Assembly (NCBI GenBank): GCA_029776225.1
Contig: JAKOTR010000011.1
Span: forward strand, 248,001-312,000
Length of the DNA: 64,000 nucleotides
Reading direction: 5' to 3'
Origin: Acidobacteriota bacterium
Lineage (GTDB): Bacteria; Acidobacteriota; Terriglobia; Bryobacterales; Bryobacteraceae
The notes beneath the pieces were generated by a model, which saw nothing but the letters and a program-made list of their open reading frames with translations, made no database searches and was not told the origin of the DNA. The position numbers were made by a program, and so were the translations under genes. This document shows positions 1 through 7,147 of the stretch, piece by piece (within the stretch, counting starts at the first letter, position 1; the number at the start of each line of letters is the position of its first letter).

Positions 1-687
1 CGCCTCTTCGGCAGTCTGCTCGGCAGCGGGTCCCAGGGCCAGAGTCGGATCCTGGGCGGCAATCTCGTCCTCGGTCAAAGACTCGGCGTTCTCGCCCGGT
101 TCCGCCTGCGCGGCAGTCTCTTCGGCCTCTTGAGGTTCTTCCCCGGTTTCATGATTGCTGTATTTGGCCAGGACTTCGCCCGGCAGCACCGGGAACTCTT
201 TTTCGCGTTCCTCAGCTTCGGATTCTCGGCGGGAGCCGCCGATATCGGCAGCGTACTTGGATTCCGGGAACCCGCGGCTGCGCGAGCGGCGGCGGCGCGA
301 ACGGCGGCTCTTGCGGTCCCGCCCCTCGTTTTCCTCCGAGCCGGCCTGCGGCGTGGGCGCCTCGACCTGCGGCGCCGCGCTGGTTTCGGCAGGCGCGCCC
401 TTCTCGGCCCGCAGCGCCTTCTCCTCGGCGTTGCCCGCAATCCGGTCGTACTCCTCGTTGTCCTCAAAGAAGTCGGAAACGTAAAGGAAGGCGTCCCGCT
501 CCAGGCCGATATCCACGAAAGCCGACTGCATGCCCGGCAGGACGCGGGTCACGCGGCCCTTATGTATGCTTCCGGCCAACGAATACTCGTTAGCGCGTTG
601 AAAATAAACCTCGACCAGTTGGTCGTCCTCGAGAATCGCCAGCTTGGTTTCGTGGCGGTTCGAAGAGATGATCAGCTCTTTTCCCAT
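1..687 (-). CDS. Ribonuclease G/E, N-terminal part (runs off left edge)
   Basis: The product is the start of an RNase E/G family endoribonuclease, which processes rRNA and decays mRNA. The 229 visible residues begin MGKELIISSNRHETKLAIL, the family's usual opening, and enter the S1 RNA-binding domain (GRVTRVLPGMQSAFVDIGLERDAFL, about residues 44-68). From about residue 75 the S1 fold is interrupted by a low-complexity insert of at least 150 residues: first acidic and Ala/Pro-rich, then an Arg/Ser run near residues 121-138, then acidic again. The catalytic DNase I-like part lies outside the window. The gene sits 292 nt downstream of rodA on the same strand, as the rod operon and rng adjoin in many bacteria. 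The family call is firm. RNase E versus RNase G cannot be decided without the C-terminus. Confidence 0.9.
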   Translation of the reverse strand, partial: MGKELIISSNRHETKLAILEDDQLVEVYFQRANEYSLAGSIHKGRVTRVLPGMQSAFVDIGLERDAFLYVSDFFEDNEEYDRIAGNAEEKALRAEKGAPAETSAAPQVEAPTPQAGSEENEGRDRKSRRSRRRRSRSRGFPESKYAADIGGSRRESEAEEREKEFPVLPGEVLAKYSNHETGEEPQEAEETAAQAEPGENAESLTEDEIAAQDPTLALGPAAEQTAEEA

Positions 688-979
688 GAGTAACTCCGCT
701 CAAATAGGCGGCGAGCGCGGCTGCTCAGGGGACCAAAGGCTTGCGAGAGGGCTTCGACGCCCGCCGGCGATAAGCCGCCCGGCGGTTGGCTTGCAAATCT
801 ACGTAATCTTGTTGGGCTCCGGCGACGGAGTCCTTCGTCTCGACATCGCCCGGAACCAGGAAAGCCGGCCGGACCGGCCCAAAGAGCCCGTCCGCGTTGC
901 ACTCGGCATTTCCCGCACTGCTAACGAAACAGACTCGCGGAAAACCTCAATCCCGTTGGCCAACCACGTTCGGCCATTC
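688..979. other. Gap between rodA stop and RNase G/E start
   Basis: This 292-nt stretch contains no convincing gene. The one minus-strand reading frame in it overlaps the RNase start and has an Arg/Ser/Pro-rich composition typical of GC-rich noise. It would be the untranslated leader of the RNase G/E mRNA if the gene has its own promoter. No terminator or clear promoter was recognised. Confidence 0.5.
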
Positions 980-2071
980 TCAACTCACAAATCGCCAGAG
1001 CCTGACACTGTTGACCAGGCCCAGCATCAAGAAAAATGACAACGCGTTGGAGCCGCCGTATGTCATTAAAGGCAATGGAATGCCTGTCACCGGCATGCGG
1101 CCAACGACCATCCCGATATTCACCAGGATGTGGAACAGAAGCAACGCAGCGACCCCCATGCAGACGTACATTCCCGAACGGTCGGGAGCCATTTGCGCGT
1201 TCTGCACAATTTGCATCAGCAACAGAAAATACAGCCCTAAAATGACCACGACTCCAACGAAGCCGTGCTCTTCGGCAAATGCCGAAAATATGAAATCCGT
1301 GTGCGGAACCGGGAGGAACCGGAGCTGCGTCTGCGTCCCCTTGGTCACTCCTCTTCCCCACATTCCCCCAGCCCCAACGGCGATCTTGGACTGGATCACC
1401 TGGTATCCGGAGCCTCGGGGATCCTGTCCTGGGTCCAGGAACGTCACCAAGCGAGCTTTCTGATAATCCTTCAGGACAAAATGCCAGCCCAGCGGCACCA
1501 CCAGCACCAGAATGATGGCAATCGCCACCCAGTATTGCCAGCGCAGGCCGGCCAGCAGAACTCCGATACCCAGGATTGGGAGATAGGTGAGCGCGGTTCC
1601 TAAATCGGGCTGCTTCATCACCAGCACCGTAGGCACTGCGACCAAGCCGCCCAATTTCAGCAGATCGCGGCCTTCCACCCGATCGGACTTCAATTCAGTC
1701 AAATACCGGGCTACTAGCAATATTATCACCGTTTTGACGAATTCCGATATTTGAAGCTTGAAGCCCGGAAGCTCGATCCAGCGCCGCGCGCCAAAAGCAG
1801 AGCCGCCGACCATCAGCACCAGCGCGAGGGCGATAACAGACAGAAAATAAAAGAGAAACGCATTGCTGAGCAGGCTGTGGTAATCGATTTGGGAGACGAT
1901 CCACATCACCACCAGGCCCCCGGCCACCCAGATGATCTGCTTCCACCAGGCGTCTTCCCATCTCGTATCCCGAGTGGCGCTGTAGATTTGCAGGATTCCG
2001 AGGCCGCAGATTAGCAGGGTGATGATGAGCAGGGTCCAGTCGAGGTCGCGAACCGAACGGTAGGTGCTCAT
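980..2071 (-). CDS. rodA: Rod shape-determining protein RodA (SEDS glycosyltransferase)
   Basis: This is a SEDS-family peptidoglycan polymerase that works with PBP2 in the elongasome during lateral wall growth. The 363 residues form about ten membrane segments with family signatures: KQPDLGTAL near residue 155, the periplasmic DFIFSAFAEEHGF motif, and near the C-terminus GMVVGRMPVTGIPLPLMTYGGS, where MTYGGS replaces the more usual LSYGGS. Length is normal for RodA. Its ATG overlaps the stop of the PBP2 gene by four bases, implying translational coupling. It is the last gene of the mreB-mreC-mreD-mrdA-rodA operon. Confidence 0.96.
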   Translation of the reverse strand: MSTYRSVRDLDWTLLIITLLICGLGILQIYSATRDTRWEDAWWKQIIWVAGGLVVMWIVSQIDYHSLLSNAFLFYFLSVIALALVLMVGGSAFGARRWIELPGFKLQISEFVKTVIILLVARYLTELKSDRVEGRDLLKLGGLVAVPTVLVMKQPDLGTALTYLPILGIGVLLAGLRWQYWVAIAIILVLVVPLGWHFVLKDYQKARLVTFLDPGQDPRGSGYQVIQSKIAVGAGGMWGRGVTKGTQTQLRFLPVPHTDFIFSAFAEEHGFVGVVVILGLYFLLLMQIVQNAQMAPDRSGMYVCMGVAALLLFHILVNIGMVVGRMPVTGIPLPLMTYGGSNALSFFLMLGLVNSVRLWRFVS

Positions 2072-3975
2072 GGTGTAACCGCCGGGGCTGCCTCCGGCCC
2101 CACGGGACCGAACTGCGGAACAGAGCGCCTCAGCTCAGCCATATGGCTCTGCCGCTGGCGCCGCGCCTTCTTGTCGAAATAGGCCTTGATCACGTCGCGC
2201 GCGATCGGGGCGGCCAGCCAGCCGTGCTCTCCGCCCTCCACCAGCACCGCAACGGAGATTTCCGGCGCTTCGCACGGCGCAAACGCCACGAACCACGCGT
2301 TGTCCCTCAGCATGCGCCCGAGTGCGCCCTTGGCCGCCTGGTTGGAGATCCGCTGGGCCGTACCGGTTTTCCCGCAGACGCTGATGCCGGGCAGCCGCGC
2401 GCGCCCTCCGGTCCCGCCGCCCTCGTTGACCACGCCGTACATGCCCGCCACGATCTTCTGCACAACGGCCGGATCGATCTTGGCGATTCTGGGCTTCTCA
2501 ACCTTCTCCGGATCCTTCACCAAGTGCGGCCTGTGCCAGACCCCGCCGATGGCGAGCCCCCCGATCGAGTAGGCGAGTTGCAGCGGCGTCACCGTGAGCG
2601 CGCCCTGGCCGATCGCTACCGAAATCGTCTCGCCGGCGTACCACTTCTGCCGGAAAGTGCGCATTTTCCATTCGCTGGAGGGGACCAGTCCCGGCATCTC
2701 GTTGGGCAAGTCGATCCCGGTCTTGCGGCCCAGGCCGGTCATTTCGGCGTACTTGGCGATGGTGTCGACGCCCATGCGATTGCCGGCGTTGTAAAAGTAC
2801 ACGTCGCAGGATTGAACGATGGCTTTGTGAAGGTCCACCGTTCCGTGGCCGCGCTTCTCCCAACAGCGGAAGTACCGGCCATAGAAGGTAGCGCCGCCGG
2901 GGCAGTGGACGCGAAAGTCGTCGTCAATAGCGCCGGATTCCAGCCCTGCCAGGGCCATGATCGGCTTGAAGGTGGACCCGGGGGCGAACTGAGCCTGAAT
3001 GGCCCGGTTGAGCATCGGATTATCCGGGTTGCTGATCAGTTCCTTCCAATCCGAGGCGCGGATGCCGCCGGCGAACTTGTTGGGATCGTAGGAGGGAGTG
3101 GAAACCATCGCGAGAACTTCGCCGTTGCGCGGGTCGAGCGCCACGACGGAACCCGTGTGGCCTTGCATGGCGAGTTCGGCCACCACCTGGACGTCGAGGT
3201 CGAGCGTCAACTGGAGGTTTCGGCCCGGCGTGGCTTCCTTGATTCCGAGCACGCTGCGGACCCGGCCGCGGTTGTCCACCACGACCTGGCGCTGGCCGTC
3301 CACGCCCATCAGCACGTGGTTATACTCCCGTTCGAGACCCGCCTTGCCGATCACCGCGCCCTGGTCATAGTCGATGAACTGCGGTTCGTTCAGCTCGGCC
3401 TCGCTGATTTCACCCACATAGCCGATGACATGGGCGGCCAGCCCGTCCTTCGGGTAGAGGCGGCGCTGGGCGTGGATCAGTTCCATTTCAGGGAACGTTT
3501 CCGGATCGCGGTGTGCCTCGACGAAGGCCACCTCACCGGGGGTGAGCTCGCTTTTGATGATGATGCTTTCGTATTCGGGGCGGGAGCTGAACCGCTCGAT
3601 ACGGGACTCGAGCTCTTCGTAGTCCATGTTCAGCCCCAGCGCGATCGTCCGGATGTGTTCGCGCTTCAGGTGCTCGCGCGACAGCAGCAAGCTGTACGAC
3701 GAGCGGTTGTCCACGATGACGCGGCCGTCGCGGTCTAAAATCTTGCCCCGGGGAGCGAGGATCGGCTGGGACTTGATCCGGTTGCGTTCGGCCGCCTGGC
3801 TGTATCTTTCCGGGTCGCGAACCTGGAGCTCCCAAAAACTCGTGATCAAAAACAGGAAAACCCCGACCGCCAGGTACTGGAAAAATGCGATTCTGCCCGC
3901 GGCGAACTTTGTATCCTCATCGCGTATGACGGGCGTTAGAGGGTGCGGATCGTCATTATGCAACGAGAGGCTCAC
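2068..3975 (-). CDS. mrdA: Penicillin-binding protein 2 (elongasome transpeptidase)
   Basis: A class B PBP that cross-links peptidoglycan strands made by RodA. The 635 residues comprise a short cytoplasmic tail, one membrane anchor (about residues 29-48), a PBP dimer domain and a transpeptidase domain. Catalytic motifs are visible: STFK with nucleophile S334 and K337, SCD at 389-391 (the PBP2 form of SxN), and KTGTA from K536. The C-terminus has a basic stretch (KKARRQRQS) and a Pro/Ala tail. The gene lies between mreD (12 nt gap) and rodA (4 nt overlap), the classic context. Confidence 0.97.
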   Translation of the reverse strand: MSLSLHNDDPHPLTPVIRDEDTKFAAGRIAFFQYLAVGVFLFLITSFWELQVRDPERYSQAAERNRIKSQPILAPRGKILDRDGRVIVDNRSSYSLLLSREHLKREHIRTIALGLNMDYEELESRIERFSSRPEYESIIIKSELTPGEVAFVEAHRDPETFPEMELIHAQRRLYPKDGLAAHVIGYVGEISEAELNEPQFIDYDQGAVIGKAGLEREYNHVLMGVDGQRQVVVDNRGRVRSVLGIKEATPGRNLQLTLDLDVQVVAELAMQGHTGSVVALDPRNGEVLAMVSTPSYDPNKFAGGIRASDWKELISNPDNPMLNRAIQAQFAPGSTFKPIMALAGLESGAIDDDFRVHCPGGATFYGRYFRCWEKRGHGTVDLHKAIVQSCDVYFYNAGNRMGVDTIAKYAEMTGLGRKTGIDLPNEMPGLVPSSEWKMRTFRQKWYAGETISVAIGQGALTVTPLQLAYSIGGLAIGGVWHRPHLVKDPEKVEKPRIAKIDPAVVQKIVAGMYGVVNEGGGTGGRARLPGISVCGKTGTAQRISNQAAKGALGRMLRDNAWFVAFAPCEAPEISVAVLVEGGEHGWLAAPIARDVIKAYFDKKARRQRQSHMAELRRSVPQFGPVGPEAAPAVTP

Positions 3976-3987
3976 GGACTTTGAGGC

Positions 3988-4521
3988 CTAAGTCCTCTCT
4001 TTCAGTTTATCCAAAAAATGAAAAAGTGAGATGCCGACTACGGCATTGAGAAGCGCGATTACCAGCGTGTGGGAGACGTCAAATGGGACCAATTGGCCGA
4101 GCAGCGCCCGGGCCAGCACCCAGTAGAAAAACTGGTGGAAACAGTAGAAAAGAAACCCGAGCAAAAACCGGACGACGAAGTGATCGACGTCAAAGCGCAT
4201 TCCGACGGAAGCGGCGAAATACCCGACCAGCGTTTTGACGATACCGAACATTCCCAGCGGCTGATGGGAAAGGGAGTCTTGAACCAGTCCGATGGCCGCG
4301 CCGATGAAAGCGCCGGCTATCTGGTCGCGCCGCATGAGCGCGAAATAGACAGTAACCAGCAGCGGGAGCTCGAGAAACTGAAAGAATTGAAAGAAAAGCG
4401 GGACATAAACTTGAAACAAAATCGCAGCCAGCGGGACGGCGATCAGCCCCCAGCGGCGGAACCGTGCGACGCGGCTCTCACGCGCGCTGGTAATGAGGCG
4501 GAGGTCGGAAACGTCGCTCAT
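3988..4521 (-). CDS. mreD: Rod shape-determining protein MreD
   Basis: A small integral membrane protein of the elongasome. The 177 residues carry about five hydrophobic helices after a basic N-terminal tail, the MreD pattern; IGLVQDSLSHQPLGMFGIVKTLVGY (in part) matches the conserved centre of the family. Sequence conservation in MreD is low, so the call rests mainly on topology and on position between mreC (overlap of 4 nt) and mrdA. Confidence 0.9.
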   Translation of the reverse strand: MSDVSDLRLITSARESRVARFRRWGLIAVPLAAILFQVYVPLFFQFFQFLELPLLVTVYFALMRRDQIAGAFIGAAIGLVQDSLSHQPLGMFGIVKTLVGYFAASVGMRFDVDHFVVRFLLGFLFYCFHQFFYWVLARALLGQLVPFDVSHTLVIALLNAVVGISLFHFLDKLKERT

Positions 4522-5819
4522 GGCTGCTGGCCCCCGGCGGCAGGATCGGCTTTCGCCGGTGGTACTTGGGCGGGTTGTGGTTTGACGGGCGCCGTGGCGG
4601 AAGCGGGCGACGACTGCGCCGGCACGACCCCGGCTACGGGAGCGGACTGCGCCTGCGGAGCGCCGGCGGCGGGTTGGGCTTTAGGCGGCTGCGCTTGAGG
4701 GGGCGCGGCGGCGGCAGCGGATTCCGCCGGCTTCGGCTTGGCCACGCCCGGCTGTGCGGCGCCTCCGCGGGCGGGCGGGCGATCCGGGTCGAGATTGAAG
4801 TCCGGAGGCCTGGAGCCGGGCAGACCCTGCCCGAACGTATGCCCCTGTGCCTCGGCGATGCGCTGATAGCGCTGGCGAAGGCGGTCCGCGTCGGTTCCGA
4901 GGTGAGGAGCCACGGTCCCGGACGCGGCCGAAGCCGTTTCCGGGGTTTCGGGCGGCGGCTGGTAGTGGATCTCGGCGCTGGCTGTTTCGGGTTCGGGGAT
5001 GGGCTGGTGAACCCCCTCGACGATGACCAGCACTTCCTCGGTCCCGCGCTGCGTTCCGCTGGGGGCGAGGGTGACCTGCATAAACGGGTTGCCGGGGCGC
5101 GCGGCGGTGACCCTTCCCACGGGCAAGCCCTTTGGGAAGACGCCGTCGTCGCCGGAAGTGAAGAACCACTCCCCGACTTCCACTTTCTGTTCGTTCTCGA
5201 TATAGTCCACCTCGCAACTGCTATAGCCGAGGCCGCGAACGGTGCCGTGTACGCGGTGTTTCTGGGAGACGACCCCGGCGGCGAAGGTGGGGTCCGTGAC
5301 CAGGAGAACCTGTGATGCGGTGGGGTAGGCGGCGACGATCTTTCCGACGATGCCGTCGGGTGTGATGACGGCCATGCCCCGCTTGATGCCGCTGCGTGAG
5401 CCGCGGTCGATGAAGACGACGCGCGAGTTGGCGCCAGTGCCGGTGCCGATGACGCGGGCGGGGACCATGCGGGAGGGGCTGCGGGCCTGGAAAAGGCTGA
5501 GAGCCTTGACGCGGTCGGCGGTTTCCAGTTCGGATTTCAAATACTGATTTTCGAGTTTCAGCCGGTCCAGTTCCTTTTTGATCTCCAGGTTTTCCTGCCG
5601 GGCATTGTGAAGGAGGATGTAATTCTGGAGAATTCCCACCGTATTGCTGCGAACGCCCTCGATAACGCGGGCCAGCGGCGTGACGGCGGTGACGGCCCAG
5701 ACACGGATCAACCGCACGTCCTCGTTGCTTTTCACCTGATAGGCGAGCAGGATCAGCTGCGCGCAGATGACCAGCAACAGCACCGTGATGTTGCGGTACC
5801 GGTTGAGCAGCGAGTCCAT
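4518..5819 (-). CDS. mreC: Rod shape-determining protein MreC with long Pro/Ala-rich tail
   Basis: MreC is the periplasmic scaffold linking MreB to PBP2. The 433 residues show a membrane anchor (about 10-28), a coiled coil (about 70-102, HNARQENLEIKKELDRLKLE), and the beta-barrel core (about 115-272; RVIGTGTGANSRVVFIDRGS). Residues from about 275 to 433 form an extra tail rich in Pro, Ala and Gln, longer than in most MreC proteins. Such a tail could span the periplasm or bind peptidoglycan, but nothing in the sequence proves this. The gene lies 20 nt after mreB and overlaps mreD. Confidence 0.94.
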   Translation of the reverse strand: MDSLLNRYRNITVLLLVICAQLILLAYQVKSNEDVRLIRVWAVTAVTPLARVIEGVRSNTVGILQNYILLHNARQENLEIKKELDRLKLENQYLKSELETADRVKALSLFQARSPSRMVPARVIGTGTGANSRVVFIDRGSRSGIKRGMAVITPDGIVGKIVAAYPTASQVLLVTDPTFAAGVVSQKHRVHGTVRGLGYSSCEVDYIENEQKVEVGEWFFTSGDDGVFPKGLPVGRVTAARPGNPFMQVTLAPSGTQRGTEEVLVIVEGVHQPIPEPETASAEIHYQPPPETPETASAASGTVAPHLGTDADRLRQRYQRIAEAQGHTFGQGLPGSRPPDFNLDPDRPPARGGAAQPGVAKPKPAESAAAAAPPQAQPPKAQPAAGAPQAQSAPVAGVVPAQSSPASATAPVKPQPAQVPPAKADPAAGGQQP

Positions 5820-5839
5820 TCGACTCCGGGCGTCAACTC

Positions 5840-6865
5840 CTATTCTATGGAGATTTTACGCAGCAGTTTGAAGTCCGTCAGCATTTTCCCCGTGCCCAGG
5901 ACGACCGAGGCAAGCGGGTCTTCAGCGATTGAGACGGGCAAACCCGTTTCCTCGCGGATGCGGCGGTCGAGATTCTTGAGCAGCGCGCCGCCCCCGGTCA
6001 GGACGATGCCGCGGTCGCTGATATCGGCGCTGAGTTCGGGCGGGGTGCGCTCGAGCGCGACGCGAATGGCGTTCATGATGGTGGCGACGCACTCGGAGAG
6101 GGCCTCGCGGATTTCGCTGTCGTCGATGGTGATCGTCTTGGGGACGCCCTCGATGAGGTTGCGGCCCTTGATCTCCATGGTGAGCGGGCGGTCCAGCGGG
6201 TAGGCGGAGCCGAGCTGGATCTTGATCTGCTCGGCGGTGCGTTCTCCGATCAGCAGGTTGTACTTGCGCTTGAGGTACTGCATGATGGCGTCGTCCATCT
6301 CATTGCCGGCGACGCGAACCGAGCGGGAGTAGACGATGCCGGAGAGGGAAATGACGGCGACGTCGGTGGTGCCTCCGCCGATATCGACGATCATGTTCCC
6401 ACAAGGCTCGGTGATGGGGAGTCCGGCGCCGATGGCAGCCACCATGGCCTGTTCCACCAGGTGCACTTCGCTCGCCTTCGCGCGATAGGCCGAGTCGACA
6501 ACGGCGCGCTTTTCCACCTGGGTAATTTCGCAGGGCACGCCGATGACGATGCGCGGGTGGACGAGCATTTTGCGGCCGTGCGCTTTCTGAATGAAGTAAT
6601 TCAGCATGCGCTCGGTGACCTTGAAGTCGGCGATAACGCCGTCCTTCATTGGGCGGATCGCCACGATGTTGCCGGGAGTGCGGCCGAGCATTTCCTTGGC
6701 CTCTTTCCCGACGGCCTCCACCTCGCCGGTGTTCTTGTTGATCGCTACAATCGAGGGCTCGTTGACTACGATCCCTTTACCCTTGGCGTAGACCAGCGTA
6801 TTTGCGGTCCCCAGATCAATTGCAAGATCTGAGGAAAACAAACTGAAAAGGGAACGAACGTTCAT
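5840..6865 (-). CDS. mreB: Rod shape-determining protein MreB (bacterial actin)
   Basis: MreB polymerises on the inner membrane and directs elongasome movement. I place the start at the ATG at 6865, giving 341 residues beginning [21 protein letters not shown], the family's normal opening. The open frame extends 72 codons further upstream but that part is not MreB-like. The phosphate 1 loop ([11 protein letters not shown]), phosphate 2 ([15 protein letters not shown]) and adenosine motif ([14 protein letters not shown]) are present. It is the first gene of the operon; no strong Shine-Dalgarno is visible. Confidence 0.97.
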   Translation of the reverse strand: MNVRSLFSLFSSDLAIDLGTANTLVYAKGKGIVVNEPSIVAINKNTGEVEAVGKEAKEMLGRTPGNIVAIRPMKDGVIADFKVTERMLNYFIQKAHGRKMLVHPRIVIGVPCEITQVEKRAVVDSAYRAKASEVHLVEQAMVAAIGAGLPITEPCGNMIVDIGGGTTDVAVISLSGIVYSRSVRVAGNEMDDAIMQYLKRKYNLLIGERTAEQIKIQLGSAYPLDRPLTMEIKGRNLIEGVPKTITIDDSEIREALSECVATIMNAIRVALERTPPELSADISDRGIVLTGGGALLKNLDRRIREETGLPVSIAEDPLASVVLGTGKMLTDFKLLRKISIE

Positions 6866-7147
6866 TAGAATGTTTTTACCGCTCCGGAATCGCCCGTTTC
6901 GGGCGGCCACTGCCAGACTGCTGTAGTAAAAGACAATGCGCGCGAGCCGGAGTCTGACTCGAAGCGTACCACACGGGATGCCCCCTCGCAAATTGGAACT
7001 CAGGATCAGAAGTTGGGGGCAGCGTTGCACGATGCGGGCACGGGGGCTCCCCGCAAGCGGGTAAGTCGCGTAACCCGGCAATCGCTGCGCGACGCCAGGG
7101 TATGCCCGCCTTACAAGCTCACGCTTTTTTCGATAGAGTCTTTACTT
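6866..7147. other. Divergent intergenic region, mreB / rhamnosidase
   Basis: This 282-nt region must hold the promoters for the mre operon (minus) and the rhamnosidase gene (plus). A perfect 6-bp hairpin (CGCCCG, loop TTT, CGGGCG, 6891-6905) would lie in the mreB leader. No RNA gene was recognised. A weak plus-strand promoter is listed separately. Confidence 0.5.
7111..7139 (+). promoter_or_regulatory. Possible promoter of the rhamnosidase gene
   Basis: TTACAA (7111-7116), 17-nt spacer, TAGAGT (7134-7139). The match is weak at -35 and fair at -10. The -10 ends 8 nt before the ATG at 7148, so any transcript would have almost no leader; no Shine-Dalgarno precedes the ATG. Confidence 0.3.

Noticed and set aside
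672-902. 76-residue frame in the gap before the RNase gene
   Set aside because: Overlaps the RNase start and has no coding-like composition or ribosome site.
2143-3738. 531-residue plus-strand open frame
   Set aside because: Antisense to mrdA; no recognisable domain.
6866-7081. 72-residue upstream extension of MreB
   Set aside because: Not similar to MreB; the conserved N-terminus begins at the ATG at 6865.
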